A program made the translations under genes and the position numbers. From Rhizobium sp. Leaf306 (GTDB taxonomy: Bacteria > Pseudomonadota > Alphaproteobacteria > Rhizobiales > Rhizobiaceae): 64,000 nt of DNA. Below, piece by piece: positions 8,233 through 17,767 of the stretch. The notes under the pieces are model-generated. The model ran no database searches. It worked only from the letters and a program-made list of their open reading frames with translations, and was not told where the DNA came from. How positions within the stretch are numbered: position 1 is the stretch's first letter; each line of letters begins with the position of its first letter. The DNA is taken from contig NZ_LMNX01000001.1 in NCBI RefSeq assembly GCF_001423425.1, positions 1,417,001-1,481,000 of the forward strand, given 5' to 3'.

Positions 8233-8691
8233 ATCTAGTCCTGTGAACAGAGATGCAGCGTATGCATATCAGAGTTCGTTTGCTGACCGTTGATAGATTC
8301 CCACGTCAGCCCTCCGGAATCTTATCTAGCCCGTCTGGACACTTTTAGAAAAAGCATAACGATTGCGTAGGGTCAAAAACTGTCCAGACGGTCGGTAACC
8401 ACATTGATTATATTATATTCAGGTGTGCCGGCATGGGGCACCACTCGCTCGTAAGAGCGTTGATTTTGCATCCCTTCTGGAAATATCCCCCACCTGCATT
8501 CCGGCGCGAAAAGTACTGTCTCGATTGACGTCAAGCTGTCTCGAACGTGAACGAACGCGCTGTTTCACTTGTCAAATCGAGCTCTGAGCTTGCCCTTGCC
8601 AGCGTCCAGTCGGCATCTCTGCCTGTTTCCACTGCGTCGAAACCGATACCGGACCTTTCATTCCGCTTTGGTTCGCCTATCCCACCGTTTC
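8233..8691. other. Gene-free boundary region between accessory DNA and chromosome
   Basis: About 460 bp without a supportable gene. It contains the long inverted repeat at 8331-8391 and two smaller hairpins (GGTGTGCC/GGGGCACC around 8422-8442 and CGCTC/GAGCG around 8446-8459). It also has an AT-rich stretch near 8402-8420. It separates the AT-richer module from the GC-rich chromosome that starts with the EAL gene, so an attachment site could lie here. No duplicated core can be seen, because the other prophage end is outside the window. Confidence 0.4.
8331..8391. repeat. Inverted repeat, 11-bp arms
   Basis: CCGTCTGGACA (8331-8341) and TGTCCAGACGG (8381-8391) are perfect inverted copies separated by 39 AT-rich bases that include TTTTAGAAAAAG. 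The spacer is too long and not T-tailed, so this is not a normal terminator. It could be a recombinase or regulator binding site at the edge of the accessory region. Confidence 0.6.
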
Positions 8692-9498
8692 TCAGGCCGC
8701 CGCAGCAAGCATCGCCTTCGCGGAAGCCGGGATGGCGAGGTGTTCGAAGCTTGGCTTGGCGAGCAGGTAGCCCTGGATGAGGGACACGCCCAAATCCCGC
8801 AGGGCCGACATTTCGCCGACGGTTTCGACGCCTTCGCAGAGCGGCACGATGTTGAGTTCTTCGAGCATCCGCAACGTGTGCTTGACGATGGTGCGCCGGA
8901 CCGGATCGGTGTCGATCCCTCTGATCATGTCCATATCCAGCTTGACGATATCGGGCTGGAAATGACTGAGGAGGCCAAGACCGGAGTGGCCTGAACCGAA
9001 GTCGTCGATCGCAGTTTTAAAGCCCATATCCCGGTATGTCCGCAGGATGTGAAGGATGTGCTTGGTATCCAACTCCTCGTTCTCGGTGAACTCGAAGATG
9101 ATGCGATCAAGCGGAAAACCCGTCTTCATGGCCGTGGCAAGCGTCAGGCGGATACACGCCCGCGGTTCGTAGACGGCGTTCGGCATGAAGTTGATCGACA
9201 GTTTCACGTCGTCAGCGGGGTCGTAGAGCTGCGCGGCAAGTTCGATCGCCTTGACCCGGCACTGCTGATCGAACGCATAGCGGTTGTCGGCCTGCACCTG
9301 CGATAGAACTGACCCGGCACCTTCTCCGTTTAGACCGCGAACAAGCGCTTCGTGGGCGAAAATCTTGCCTGTTGCGATGTCGACGATCGGCTGGAATGCC
9401 ATCGAGAACGGTAGTTCGAATGCTGCGCCGTCGCGGCAGCCTTGGCAACTCGTCGTCATTATGGAAAAATCTCCGTTTGCATCAGACTTAAGGCTCAT
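8692..9498 (-). CDS. EAL-domain cyclic-di-GMP phosphodiesterase
   Basis: 268 residues, an EAL domain with almost nothing else. It should hydrolyse c-di-GMP to pGpG in the cytoplasm. Catalytic and metal-binding motifs are intact: EALVRG (E50), SINFMPN, FEFTENEE, IDDFGSGHSGL, VKLDMD, CEGVET and IQGYLLAKP. A CxxC pair sits near the N-terminus (SCQGC, 17-21) before FSMAFQPIVD. This pair recurs in short EAL proteins and might sense redox state or metal. GGAAG lies 8 bases before ATG 9498. An internal ATG at 9459, with GGAG 11 bases upstream, is a possible alternative. No GGDEF or membrane segment is present. Confidence 0.93.
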   Translation of the reverse strand: MSLKSDANGDFSIMTTSCQGCRDGAAFELPFSMAFQPIVDIATGKIFAHEALVRGLNGEGAGSVLSQVQADNRYAFDQQCRVKAIELAAQLYDPADDVKLSINFMPNAVYEPRACIRLTLATAMKTGFPLDRIIFEFTENEELDTKHILHILRTYRDMGFKTAIDDFGSGHSGLGLLSHFQPDIVKLDMDMIRGIDTDPVRRTIVKHTLRMLEELNIVPLCEGVETVGEMSALRDLGVSLIQGYLLAKPSFEHLAIPASAKAMLAAAA

Positions 9499-9711
9499 CG
9501 ATTAAACTTCCGTTTCCCGCATGCGTCGAAACCAAAGCGCTTTTCTTGCGTCACACACCCCTGCGGTGATATCCGGGCGGTGCCGTTTTGCGGCCTCCCG
9601 CACCCAACTCTGGATCCGGCAGCCTCTTCATTCGCGTGCGGCTCTTGAACGAAACTGTTTGAAGGTCGCAGACCGGGGGTATCCCCAAGACGCAGGAAGC
9701 GTATCGCAAGA

Positions 9712-10110
9712 ATGACACCAGCCATTGTCGAGGGCCGCGCGTGCGGAACCTGCACTCTTTGCTGCCGGTTGCCGGACATCGAAGATCTCAACAAGCCTGC
9801 GGACGAGTGGTGCAGGCACTGCGTTGCCGGACAAGGCTGTTCCATCTACCGGGATCGACCGATGCTTTGCCGCGACTTCGTGTGCCATTGGCTAACGCGC
9901 GAAGGACTGGGCGACGAGTGGGCTCCTCAAAGATCCCACCTGATGGTCTATGGGGAAGGACAGCAGATTACGGTCCTTGCCGATCCGGACTATCCCGATC
10001 TGTGGCGTCATCCGCCCTATATGCCGCAGTTCAAGGCATGGGCATCCAACGCTGAAGCACGCGGCGGCTATGTTATCGTCTTCTGGCGCGACGAGGTTCT
10101 GAAAATATAA
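9712..10110 (+). CDS. YkgJ-type cysteine-cluster (zinc/iron-chelating) protein
   Basis: 132 residues. The N-terminal half carries the spaced cysteines of the YkgJ/CxxCxxCC family: CGTCTLCCR (11-19), CRHC (34-37), GCSIYRDRPMLCRDFVCHW (42-60). Members bind metal and are of unsettled function, with roles proposed in Fe-S or metal handling. The C-terminal half has no Cys and is a small alpha/beta region. It stands alone between the EAL gene and paoC, and ends in a shared hairpin terminator. Confidence 0.85.
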   Translation: MTPAIVEGRACGTCTLCCRLPDIEDLNKPADEWCRHCVAGQGCSIYRDRPMLCRDFVCHWLTREGLGDEWAPQRSHLMVYGEGQQITVLADPDYPDLWRHPPYMPQFKAWASNAEARGGYVIVFWRDEVLKI

Positions 10111-10138
10111 GGCCGGAGCATCCGTGAATGCTCCGGCC
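10111..10138. terminator. Bidirectional hairpin terminator
   Basis: GGCCGGAGCAT (10111-10121) pairs perfectly with ATGCTCCGGCC (10128-10138) around a CCGTGA loop. It begins at the stop codon of the YkgJ-type gene and lies 29 bases after the stop of the convergent paoC. On the - strand it is followed by a T-rich tract (TTATATTTTC), so it is more convincing as the paoABC terminator. It can serve both genes. Confidence 0.75.
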
Positions 10139-10166
10139 AGAGGTTTGCGTAATCGTTCCGAGCGGA

Positions 10167-12374
10167 TCAGCCGACCTGCGGCATGTCCCGCAGCAGCTTG
10201 TCGAGCGTGACAGGGTAATCCCGGATACGCACGCCGGTTGCGTTGTGCACGGCGTTGGAAAGCGCTGCCGCCACACCGCAAAGGCCGAGTTCGCCAACAC
10301 CCTTTGCCTTCATCGGCGAAGTGGTCGGATCCGTCTCATCGAGAAAGATGACATCCTGATGCGGAATATCGGCATGGACAGGAACTTCGTAGCCGGCGAG
10401 ATCATGGTTGACGAAGAAGCCGCGACGCTTGTCGACGGCCAGTTCTTCCATGAAGGCGCCGCCGACGCCCATCGTCATCGCACCGATGACCTGGCTGCGG
10501 GCCGTGATCGGGTTGAGAATGCGCCCTGCTGCACAGACGCTCAGCATGCGCCGAACGCGGATTTCAGCCGTGTACATGTCGACGCCGACCTCGACGAAAT
10601 GGGCACCGAATGTCGACTGCTGCATCTCTTCTGCAAGATCGCCATACTCGATCGTATCTTCCGCAACGACACCGTCCTTGCCAGCTGCCTCTGCGAGAGC
10701 AATGCTGCGGTTGCCGGAACGGATCTGGCCGTCCGCAAACGTGACATCTGCGGAGTTGAAGCCGACCTTTTGCGAGATCGCATCCCGCAGCGCCACGCAT
10801 GCGGCATAGACGCCTGCGGTGGAGCTGTTTCCGCCCCACTGTCCGCCCGATCCCGACGACGCCGGGAAGCGGGAATCGCCGAGCTCTACGGCAACTTTAT
10901 CGATCGTTACGCCCATCATTTCGGCCGCGGTCTGGGCGATGATCGTGTAGCTGCCCGTACCGATATCCGTCATGTCGGTTTCGACAGTCACGACACCTTC
11001 GGAATCGAGCCGCACGCGAGCACCAGACTTCATGTTCATGTTGTTGCGGAACGCTGCCGCAACGCCCATGCCGACCATCCAGCGTCCGTCCTTGACGCGA
11101 CCCGTCTCGGCGTTGCGCTTGTCCCAGCCGAAGGTTTCAGCACCCCGGCGAAGACATTCGACCAGCTGGCGGTGCGAGAACTTCCGTTCAGGCTTTTCCG
11201 GATCAACCTGCGTGTCGTTGATGATCCGCAATTCGACGGGGTCGAGGTTGAGCTGCTCGGCCAGTTCGTCCATGGCGATTTCAAGCGCCATGAGGCCAGG
11301 CGCTTCGCCCGGTGCGCGCATTGCATTGCCTTCGGGCAGATCGAGCGCCGCAAGCCGCATGGAGGTCATCCGGTTTTCGCCGGCGTAGAGAAGACGAGTC
11401 TGCGCCACGGCTGTCTCCAGGCTGCCGCCCGGCAGATTGCCGTTCCAGCTTTCGTGAGCAATCGCGGTTATCTTGCCTTCCTGCGTGGTGCCGATGCGGA
11501 TACGCTGGATCGTTGCCGGGCGGTGCGTCGTGTTGTTCATCACGAAGGGACGCGGAAGCGCAAGCTTGACGGGGCGTCCCGCCGCTTTCGCACCAAGCGC
11601 TGCAAGCACCGCATCCGACCGGAGGAAAAGCTTTGAGCCGAAACCACCGCCGACAAACGGCGACATGATATGGACTTTCTCCGGATCGATGCCGAGCGTG
11701 ATCGCCATTTCTGACTTGTTCCAGGCAATCATCTGGTTCGAGGTCCAGACCGTAACTTCGTCGCCGTCCCACATGGCAAGAGACGAATGCGGCTCCATCA
11801 TCGCATGTGACTGGTCGGGTGTCGTGTAGGTCTGGTCGAACTTGACCGCTGCCTCGGCGAACGCCTTGTCGAAGTTGCCGGCAGAGGTGTCTGCGTCTTC
11901 ACCTTCGGAGCCCTCCGGCTTCTTGGCCGTGTCCTTCGCTGCTTCCAGATCGTAGGAACCGGGAGCGCGAACGTAATCCACCTTGATGAGGCTCGCTGCG
12001 GCGCGAGCCTGCTCAAAGGTTTCAGCGACGACGACGGCGATGGCCTGGTGATAATGCGAGATCTCGGGGCCACCGAGAAGCTTGGCCGCATTCATCTTGC
12101 CCTTGGAGAGCTTGCCAGCCGTTTCAGCCGTGACGACAGCCAGAACGCCCGGAGCGTTGCGGGCCGCCTGGATATCCATCGAGCTGATCCGACCCTTTGC
12201 GATGCCGGCGCCTACGGGATAGCCGTAGGCAACATTGAGGTTGGCGTGGTTCCATTCATAGGCATAGGTCGCCGTGCCGGTGACCTTCTTAGGGCCGTCG
12301 ATACGCGTGATGTGCTGGCCGACCACCTTCATCTGGTCGATGGGATTGGTCGTGGCGGGACGATCGAATAGCAT
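10167..12374 (-). CDS. paoC: Aldehyde oxidoreductase, molybdenum-cofactor-binding subunit
   Basis: 735 residues, the large subunit of a PaoABC-type xanthine-oxidase-family enzyme that oxidises aldehydes to acids. Mo-cofactor segments are visible, including VGGGFGSK and GSGGQWGGNSSTAG. E695 in GVGELGLCG is the expected catalytic glutamate. There is no signal peptide of its own, so it should be exported as a folded complex with the Tat-signal-bearing PaoA. AAGGGG lies just before ATG 12374, and the gene starts 3 bases after paoB ends. The maturation factor paoD is not nearby. The substrate is inferred from the family, since related enzymes can also oxidise other compounds. Confidence 0.92.
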   Translation of the reverse strand: MLFDRPATTNPIDQMKVVGQHITRIDGPKKVTGTATYAYEWNHANLNVAYGYPVGAGIAKGRISSMDIQAARNAPGVLAVVTAETAGKLSKGKMNAAKLLGGPEISHYHQAIAVVVAETFEQARAAASLIKVDYVRAPGSYDLEAAKDTAKKPEGSEGEDADTSAGNFDKAFAEAAVKFDQTYTTPDQSHAMMEPHSSLAMWDGDEVTVWTSNQMIAWNKSEMAITLGIDPEKVHIMSPFVGGGFGSKLFLRSDAVLAALGAKAAGRPVKLALPRPFVMNNTTHRPATIQRIRIGTTQEGKITAIAHESWNGNLPGGSLETAVAQTRLLYAGENRMTSMRLAALDLPEGNAMRAPGEAPGLMALEIAMDELAEQLNLDPVELRIINDTQVDPEKPERKFSHRQLVECLRRGAETFGWDKRNAETGRVKDGRWMVGMGVAAAFRNNMNMKSGARVRLDSEGVVTVETDMTDIGTGSYTIIAQTAAEMMGVTIDKVAVELGDSRFPASSGSGGQWGGNSSTAGVYAACVALRDAISQKVGFNSADVTFADGQIRSGNRSIALAEAAGKDGVVAEDTIEYGDLAEEMQQSTFGAHFVEVGVDMYTAEIRVRRMLSVCAAGRILNPITARSQVIGAMTMGVGGAFMEELAVDKRRGFFVNHDLAGYEVPVHADIPHQDVIFLDETDPTTSPMKAKGVGELGLCGVAAALSNAVHNATGVRIRDYPVTLDKLLRDMPQVG

Positions 12375-12377
12375 GGC

Positions 12378-13328
12378 TTACCCCTTGGTTTCTTCAAGGA
12401 TGCCGGCGAGCGTGCGCTCCGCCAGTGTCACCTTGAACGAATTTTCTTCGGTTGGCTTTGCGCCTGCAAAGACCTTGGCCATCACGGCCTTGGACCCCTG
12501 CGGCAAGTCGGCTTCCGCCTCTTCGACGCGCCATGGTTTGGGAGCCACACCGCCGACCGCAACGCGACCGGTGCCATCCGGCTGGATGATCGCGGCAACC
12601 GACACAAGAGCGAACGCATAGGACGCACGGTCTCTCACCTTGCGATACACGTGCTTGCCACCCACAGGTGCCGGCAGCGTAACGGCCGTGATGACCTCGC
12701 CGCGCTCAAGCGTGGTTTCGATCTCGGGCGTATCGCCGGGCAGTTTATGGAAGTCGGCAATCGGGATCGCGCGTGTTGCGCCATCGGGCTTGACCGTCTC
12801 AACGGTTGCATCGAGGGCACGCATGGCGATTGCCATGTCGCCGGGGTGGGTGGCGATACAGGCATCGCTGACGCCGATCACGCCCAGCTGGCGGGTCACG
12901 CCGCCGATGGCGGAACAACCGCTTCCGGGCTTGCGCTTGTTGCAAGGCTGGGCGGTGTCGTAAAAGTAAGGACAGCGCGTCCGCTGCAACAGGTTGCCGG
13001 CCGTCGTTGCCTTGTTGCGGAGCTGACCCGATGCGCCTGCGAGAAGTGCGCGCGAAAGCACGCCGTAGTCGCGGCGGATGCGCTCGTCAGAGGCGAGATC
13101 CGTATTGCGCACGAGCGCTCCGATCCGGACGCCGCCGTTTTCACTCTGCTCGATCTTGTCGAGGTCGAGACCGTTGACGTCGATGAGATGGGTCGGTGAT
13201 TCGATCTCTAGCTTCATCAGGTCGAGGAGGTTGGTGCCTCCCGCGATGAACTTGGCGTTCTGGTTGTTGGCGGCCTTGGACGCAGCTTCAGCCGGTGATG
13301 CGGCGCGTTCATAAGTAAACTGTTTCAT
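12378..13328 (-). CDS. paoB: Aldehyde oxidoreductase, FAD-binding subunit
   Basis: 316 residues from ATG 13328 (GGGGAGG 5 bases upstream). It passes electrons between the Fe-S subunit and the acceptor through FAD. The FAD-domain signature [14 protein letters not shown] is near the N-terminus. The segment [20 protein letters not shown] (about residues 120-140) carries the extra cysteines that in E. coli PaoB hold an additional [4Fe-4S] cluster. This marks it as PaoB-like rather than an ordinary CoxM-type subunit. Its start overlaps the paoA stop by 4 bases. Confidence 0.92.
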   Translation of the reverse strand: MKQFTYERAASPAEAASKAANNQNAKFIAGGTNLLDLMKLEIESPTHLIDVNGLDLDKIEQSENGGVRIGALVRNTDLASDERIRRDYGVLSRALLAGASGQLRNKATTAGNLLQRTRCPYFYDTAQPCNKRKPGSGCSAIGGVTRQLGVIGVSDACIATHPGDMAIAMRALDATVETVKPDGATRAIPIADFHKLPGDTPEIETTLERGEVITAVTLPAPVGGKHVYRKVRDRASYAFALVSVAAIIQPDGTGRVAVGGVAPKPWRVEEAEADLPQGSKAVMAKVFAGAKPTEENSFKVTLAERTLAGILEETKG

Positions 13329-13972
13329 GCTTGCCTCCCCGAAACTTCCGTGATAGCCGCAACAATGTTCGGGTAGGCCCCGCATCGACAGATATTGCCG
13401 CTCATACGTTCGCGGATTTCCATCTCGGAAACCTGCGTGGGGGCGGTCAGGTCTTCCGTTACATGGCTCGGTATGCCGGCCTTGATTTCTTCAAGAACGG
13501 CGACGGAGGAACAGATTTGCCCAGGGGTGCAATAGCCGCACTGGAAGCCATCGTGCTTGACGAATGCCGTCTGCATCGGATGCATCTCGTCCGGTGTGCC
13601 AAGGCCTTCGATCGTGGTGATCTCGGAGCCCTCGTGCATGATGGCAAGCGACAGGCACGAATTGATGCGGCGACCATCGACCATGACAGTACAGGCGCCG
13701 CACTGGCCGTGATCGCAACCCTTCTTGGTGCCGGTCAGGTGCAGGTTCTCACGCAACGCGTCGAGCAGGGTCGTGCGGTTGTCGAGATCGAGATCCTGGC
13801 GTGTGCCGTTGACGACAAAACCCACCCGCGACGTCGCCGTCCCCGGCCGAGGAGGCGGTGTTGCCGCCTGCGCATTTGCAGCTCTGTTGCTATTTGCCAC
13901 GGCCACAGAGCCGGCAGCGGTTGCGACGAGAAGATCCCGTCGTGACATTTCAAACGAATTCGGACTCGACAT
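13325..13972 (-). CDS. paoA: Aldehyde oxidoreductase, [2Fe-2S] subunit with Tat signal
   Basis: 215 residues from ATG 13972 (GGAG 6 bases upstream), rather than an upstream ATG that lacks a ribosome site. The N-terminus [17 protein letters not shown] is a twin-arginine signal, so the PaoABC complex should act in the periplasm. The two ferredoxin-like clusters are visible: [11 protein letters not shown] with a further Cys in INSCLSLA, and CGYCTPGQ with CRCGAY. It is the first gene of paoABC. A GGAAC-N17-GGTT sequence (14033-14008, - strand) could be a weak EcfG-type promoter. Confidence 0.93.
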   Translation of the reverse strand: MSSPNSFEMSRRDLLVATAAGSVAVANSNRAANAQAATPPPRPGTATSRVGFVVNGTRQDLDLDNRTTLLDALRENLHLTGTKKGCDHGQCGACTVMVDGRRINSCLSLAIMHEGSEITTIEGLGTPDEMHPMQTAFVKHDGFQCGYCTPGQICSSVAVLEEIKAGIPSHVTEDLTAPTQVSEMEIRERMSGNICRCGAYPNIVAAITEVSGRQA

Positions 13973-14163
13973 GGGGGCTCCATCTTGACGACTACAGTTG
14001 ACCCAATAACCACCAACTGCCCGAGTCTGTTCCGTCCCAAAGACCATTTCACCGGCGCCTTTTGTCACAGGCGATCACCGCACTCGACGATTTATCGGCG
14101 CCGGCAACGCATGGTTAATGTTTGTTTTATATCCAAGGACGTTCGTGTCCCAGATTTGTTCAT

Positions 14164-16884
14164 ATGGTTTCATTGGTGGCAATGCGTCTCACAGGCCCGC
14201 AATTTCGCGAAACTGACAAGCTGGAAGCCCAGGCTTCCGAACTGCCGGATACCGGCCACTCTCACCCCATAAATCCGCCTGAGCCCCCGAATGCGGGGCA
14301 ACAGGTGGCTTGCGACATCGTGTCGACAGTCCAGATGCAGGCTCACGAGATCGAGGCGCTGCCGGACTGGCAGAAGGCCTTCATGTTGGGCCCGACCGTT
14401 CGCTTCACCCGCACGCCGGAGAAGACCATCTCCAGGCGTGGGGCACCCTCCGGCCCGGAAGCGGAGGGCGAAGCCGTCGCTTCCCACGCCGTCCCCGAGG
14501 CTGTCATTCCCCCTATGGCGGCGCGAGCCGTTCAGGAGATTTCCGAGATTACTTTCACCCAAAGACATGACGGCGACGCGCTGTCGACCTCTATCGCTAG
14601 CTTCCTGTCGCCTGAACCCGGCGCCCGCAATCTCGTCGGCACTCTCGATCAGGCGCTGAGGGAACGCCGGGCCACGTTTGCCAGGGAAACCGTTGAACCG
14701 GTGCTGGTCGCAGTTGCGCCGCCGCAGCCTGAAGCAGTGATTGATGCTCCCGTGATTAGCACTGAAAGACAGTCTCCGATCGCCAACCTGCCGGATCATC
14801 TGTTCTTCGAGGTGATGAGCCTTGGAGAGGCCACCGGCGAAGAGTTCGCGCTGACCCCGCCTCCCCCGCCAAAGGTCGAGCAGAGACCTGTGTTCGTTGC
14901 TCAGCGTCCGCTCCCGACCTATCCGAAACAGCCGGTCCGGCCCGAACCTGTGCGGGTTGCCCTGAGGGCGCCGGTCATTCGCCAGCCGATCGAGACCCTG
15001 ACCAAACGTCTGGTTGAAGAAATTCCGGTGGGGCCGTCGCCGCTTGATCTCTATCGTTCGATCACGTTGCGCCAGGCCGGCCACGATGCTGCGCCAAATC
15101 CGGTGGTGCCTCCAGTGGAGGATGCGCCCGTCATCGCTGCTGCTGCTCCGGTCGTTCCTGAGCCTGTCATTCCTGAGCCTGTTCTCGTTGCGCCCGTCAT
15201 CGCTGAGACCGTCATCGAGGCCCCGGCGCCTGCGGTCGCCCCCGTCGTGCCAGTAAAGTCGACGCGGCAGGTTGTCATGGCCACCCGCGCGATCTCTCCG
15301 ATCCGGCCGTTCAACACCGAACCGCTGCATGCGTCCGACGACTACGAGTTCCCGTCGATCGAATTGCTGCAGGCACCGGTGGACGACCAGATCAGCCCCG
15401 TCAGCCAGGAAAGCTTGGAACAGAGCGCGGGGCTTCTGGAAAGCGTGCTGGAGGATTTCGGCATCCGCGGCGAGATCATCGACGTTCGTCCCGGCCCTGT
15501 CGTGACGCTCTACGAATTCGCCCCGGCACCCGGCGTCAAATCCTCGCGCGTCATCGGTCTTTCGGACGATATCGCCCGCTCGATGTCAGCGCTTTCGGCC
15601 CGCGTGGCTGTCGTTCCCGGTCGCAACGTGATCGGTATCGAACTGCCAAACCCCGTGCGCGAAACCGTCTATCTGCGTGAGCTGATCGAAAGCGGCACCT
15701 ATGCGGGTACCGGCTTCAGGCTTCCGCTTTGCCTTGGCAAGACGATCGGCGGAGAACCCGTCGTCGCCGAGCTTGCAAAGATGCCGCATCTGCTCGTCGC
15801 CGGCACAACCGGTTCGGGCAAGTCGGTCGCGGTCAACACGATGATCCTCTCGCTGATCTACCGTCTGCGGCCGGACCAGTGCAGGCTGATCATGGTCGAT
15901 CCGAAGATGCTCGAATTGTCGGCCTATGACGGTATCCCGCATCTGCTCACCCCTGTCGTGACCGACCCCAAGAAAGCGGTTCTGGCGCTGAAATGGGCGG
16001 TGCGCGAAATGGAGGACCGCTACCGCAAGATGTCGCGTCTTGGCGTTCGCAATATCGACGGCTTCAACGCCCGTGTGGCGGCCGCGTCCGCATCCGGCGA
16101 GGTCATCTCGATCAGCGTCCAGGTCGGTTTCGACCGTCAGACCGGCGAGCCGATCAACGAGCAGCAGGACATGGACCTGACGCCGTTGCCCTATATCGTC
16201 GTCATCGTCGACGAGATGGCCGACCTGATGATGGTGGCCGGCAAGGAGATCGAAGGTGCGATCCAGCGGCTTGCGCAGATGGCGCGTGCTGCCGGTATCC
16301 ACCTGATCATGGCGACGCAGCGGCCTTCGGTCGACGTCATCACCGGTACGATCAAGGCGAACTTCCCGACCCGTATCTCTTTCCAGGTGACGTCCAAGAT
16401 CGACAGCCGCACCATCCTTGGCGAACAGGGCGCGGAAAACCTGCTCGGTCAGGGCGACATGCTGCATATGGTGGGCGGCGGACGCATTGCCCGCGTTCAC
16501 GGTCCCTTCGTGTCGGACCAGGAAGTCGAGCGCATCGTTGCGCATCTGAAGACGCAAGGTCAGCCGCTCTATCTCGGCAGCGTCACGGAAGACGAAGAGG
16601 GTGAAGAGGTCGAGGAGGAAGACCAGGCGGTCTTCGACAGGTCCGCGATCAGCGAGGAAGACCGGGACGAGATGTACGAGCAGGCGATCAAGGTCGTCAT
16701 GCGCGACAAGAAGTGCTCGACCTCCTACATCCAGCGCCGCCTGTCGATCGGCTACAACAGGGCCGCATCGCTTGTCGAACGCATGGAGAAGGATGGGCTG
16801 GTCGGCCCGGCCAACCATGTGGGCAAACGAGAGATACTCGACCAGCGCGGTCAGCCGACCGCGGTCGAAGAGCCTGAACAGTAA
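14164..16884 (+). CDS. ftsK: DNA translocase FtsK, soluble form without membrane domain
   Basis: About 906 residues from ATG 14164. ATG 14182 or TTG 14122 are alternatives, and none has a clear ribosome site. It is a hexameric ATPase that pumps DNA toward the terminus during segregation. The N-terminal 400 residues are Pro/Val/Ala-rich and low complexity, with PEPVIPEPV repeats and no transmembrane helices. The motor has Walker A GTTGSGKS (about 546-553) and Walker [11 protein letters not shown] (about 679). A gamma winged-helix domain (about 833-895, [23 protein letters not shown]) reads KOPS-type sequences. Rhizobiales usually also encode a four-helix membrane FtsK, so this is probably the second paralogue. 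Confidence 0.92.
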   Translation: MVSLVAMRLTGPQFRETDKLEAQASELPDTGHSHPINPPEPPNAGQQVACDIVSTVQMQAHEIEALPDWQKAFMLGPTVRFTRTPEKTISRRGAPSGPEAEGEAVASHAVPEAVIPPMAARAVQEISEITFTQRHDGDALSTSIASFLSPEPGARNLVGTLDQALRERRATFARETVEPVLVAVAPPQPEAVIDAPVISTERQSPIANLPDHLFFEVMSLGEATGEEFALTPPPPPKVEQRPVFVAQRPLPTYPKQPVRPEPVRVALRAPVIRQPIETLTKRLVEEIPVGPSPLDLYRSITLRQAGHDAAPNPVVPPVEDAPVIAAAAPVVPEPVIPEPVLVAPVIAETVIEAPAPAVAPVVPVKSTRQVVMATRAISPIRPFNTEPLHASDDYEFPSIELLQAPVDDQISPVSQESLEQSAGLLESVLEDFGIRGEIIDVRPGPVVTLYEFAPAPGVKSSRVIGLSDDIARSMSALSARVAVVPGRNVIGIELPNPVRETVYLRELIESGTYAGTGFRLPLCLGKTIGGEPVVAELAKMPHLLVAGTTGSGKSVAVNTMILSLIYRLRPDQCRLIMVDPKMLELSAYDGIPHLLTPVVTDPKKAVLALKWAVREMEDRYRKMSRLGVRNIDGFNARVAAASASGEVISISVQVGFDRQTGEPINEQQDMDLTPLPYIVVIVDEMADLMMVAGKEIEGAIQRLAQMARAAGIHLIMATQRPSVDVITGTIKANFPTRISFQVTSKIDSRTILGEQGAENLLGQGDMLHMVGGGRIARVHGPFVSDQEVERIVAHLKTQGQPLYLGSVTEDEEGEEVEEEDQAVFDRSAISEEDRDEMYEQAIKVVMRDKKCSTSYIQRRLSIGYNRAASLVERMEKDGLVGPANHVGKREILDQRGQPTAVEEPEQ

Positions 16885-16894
16885 TAGCTCAAAG

Positions 16895-16926
16895 ATATGG
16901 CCGGGATTTCCCGGCCATATTGTTTT
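16895..16926 (+). terminator. Rho-independent terminator after ftsK
   Basis: ATATGGCCGGG (16895-16905) pairs perfectly with CCCGGCCATAT (16910-16920) around ATTT, followed by TGTTTT. It is 10 bases past the ftsK stop. It also lies just beyond the end of the convergent DUF2177 gene, so it may stop both. Confidence 0.85.
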
Positions 16927-16932
16927 CGAACG

Positions 16933-17364
16933 CTAGTGGTGTTTTGTTCTGAAGAACCGCAGAACGATCCAGGTGGCAAGACCGCTGGCGAGACCCGAAA
17001 GCAAGGTTCCCCAAATGATGTCGGCCACGGAAAGCAGCGTCGACCAGTTCTTCATGACCGCATGGTTGGTGAGATCGTAGGTCATGTACGACATAAACCC
17101 GATCGCTGCTCCCTGCCGCACCGCTGCTCCGACACCGCCTGCAATCAGGGCCGGACGCACTGCCATCAGCGTCAGTCCGCCGATGTAGAGAAGGTAGAAG
17201 ATCACGGCAGGCGCGAGACGGAAACTCGGCAGAAGCATGTCGCCCATGACCGGCCGGTAAAGCAGGCTTGTCATCGTGCTGAGCCAGACGGAGTCTATCG
17301 CGCCGAACACGATGAACGTGGTGATGTAGGCAAGAGCCAGCGTCTTCAGCGAGATCTTCGCCAT
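16933..17364 (-). CDS. DUF2177 family membrane protein
   Basis: 143 residues from ATG 17364 (AGAGGGAA upstream). Four membrane helices are predicted (about 7-27, 44-64, 75-97, 112-137). DSVWLS near the N-terminus and AAIGFMSYMTYDLTNHAVMKNWS in the middle are typical of DUF2177. It is the last gene of the five-gene lipid-modification operon, 22 bases after DUF2147. DUF2177 proteins often accompany CFA-synthase, DUF1365 and FAD-oxidoreductase genes, but their biochemical role is unknown. Confidence 0.88.
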   Translation of the reverse strand: MAKISLKTLALAYITTFIVFGAIDSVWLSTMTSLLYRPVMGDMLLPSFRLAPAVIFYLLYIGGLTLMAVRPALIAGGVGAAVRQGAAIGFMSYMTYDLTNHAVMKNWSTLLSVADIIWGTLLSGLASGLATWIVLRFFRTKHH

Positions 17365-17386
17365 GGGTTCGTTCCCTCTTTCTGTG

Positions 17387-17767
17387 TCAGTCGATGCGGG
17401 ACCAGTTGACGGCACGGCAAAGAATACCGCCAGCAACGCAGCCTTTTGTCGTCATCTTCTTTTCCGCGACAACGACCGTGATCTTGAACGTCATGTTGCG
17501 TTGTGGATCAAAGGCGGTACCGGAATAGGATCCGTCAGCTGTTCGGTCGATCCTCATGACCAGCTTGTCGCCGGCCTTCTCGCTTCCCGATCCGGGCTTG
17601 ATCCATGTGTTGGTGGCGCAGATCTGGGCGCCGCAAGGCGCGATCTCGACCTTGGCATTGCCGTCGCCACGAGCCCAGTTGCCGTCCAGATCGGCGGCAA
17701 GAAGCGGCCCTGCCGACAGTGACAAGAGTGCTGCGACAGCACCGCCTCGCAAACCCAGATTACGCAT
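17387..17767 (-). CDS. DUF2147 family secreted protein
   Basis: 126 residues starting at ATG 17767, inside the last codons of the CFA-synthase gene (8-base overlap), so translation is likely coupled. Residues 1-22 form a signal peptide ending in PLLAAD. The mature part has GNWARGDGNAKVEIAPCGAQICATNTW, and later FKITVVVAEKKMTTKGCVAGGILCRAVNW. These DUF2147 features include four cysteines that could form two disulfides in the periplasm. Function unknown. The operon context suggests an envelope or lipid-stress role. Confidence 0.88.
   Translation of the reverse strand: MRNLGLRGGAVAALLSLSAGPLLAADLDGNWARGDGNAKVEIAPCGAQICATNTWIKPGSGSEKAGDKLVMRIDRTADGSYSGTAFDPQRNMTFKITVVVAEKKMTTKGCVAGGILCRAVNWSRID

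Noticed and set aside
8440-8490. tRNA-like fragment near the accessory boundary
   Set aside because: A D-stem-like CGCTC/GAGCG is followed by a sequence that cannot form a proper anticodon stem or T-arm, so no tRNA was called.
10128-11636. Open frame of about 500 residues on the + strand opposite paoC
   Set aside because: It is the antisense shadow of a high-GC gene. The - strand frame encodes a full molybdenum subunit with conserved motifs.
15120-15250. Short tandem repeats in ftsK as a possible CRISPR or mobile repeat
   Set aside because: They are in-frame codons for Pro-Glu-Pro-Val repeats in the low-complexity linker of FtsK.
14170-16818. Two long - strand open frames opposite ftsK (14170-15330 and 15586-16818)
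   Set aside because: Shadow frames of the FtsK coding sequence, which carries Walker motifs and the gamma domain.
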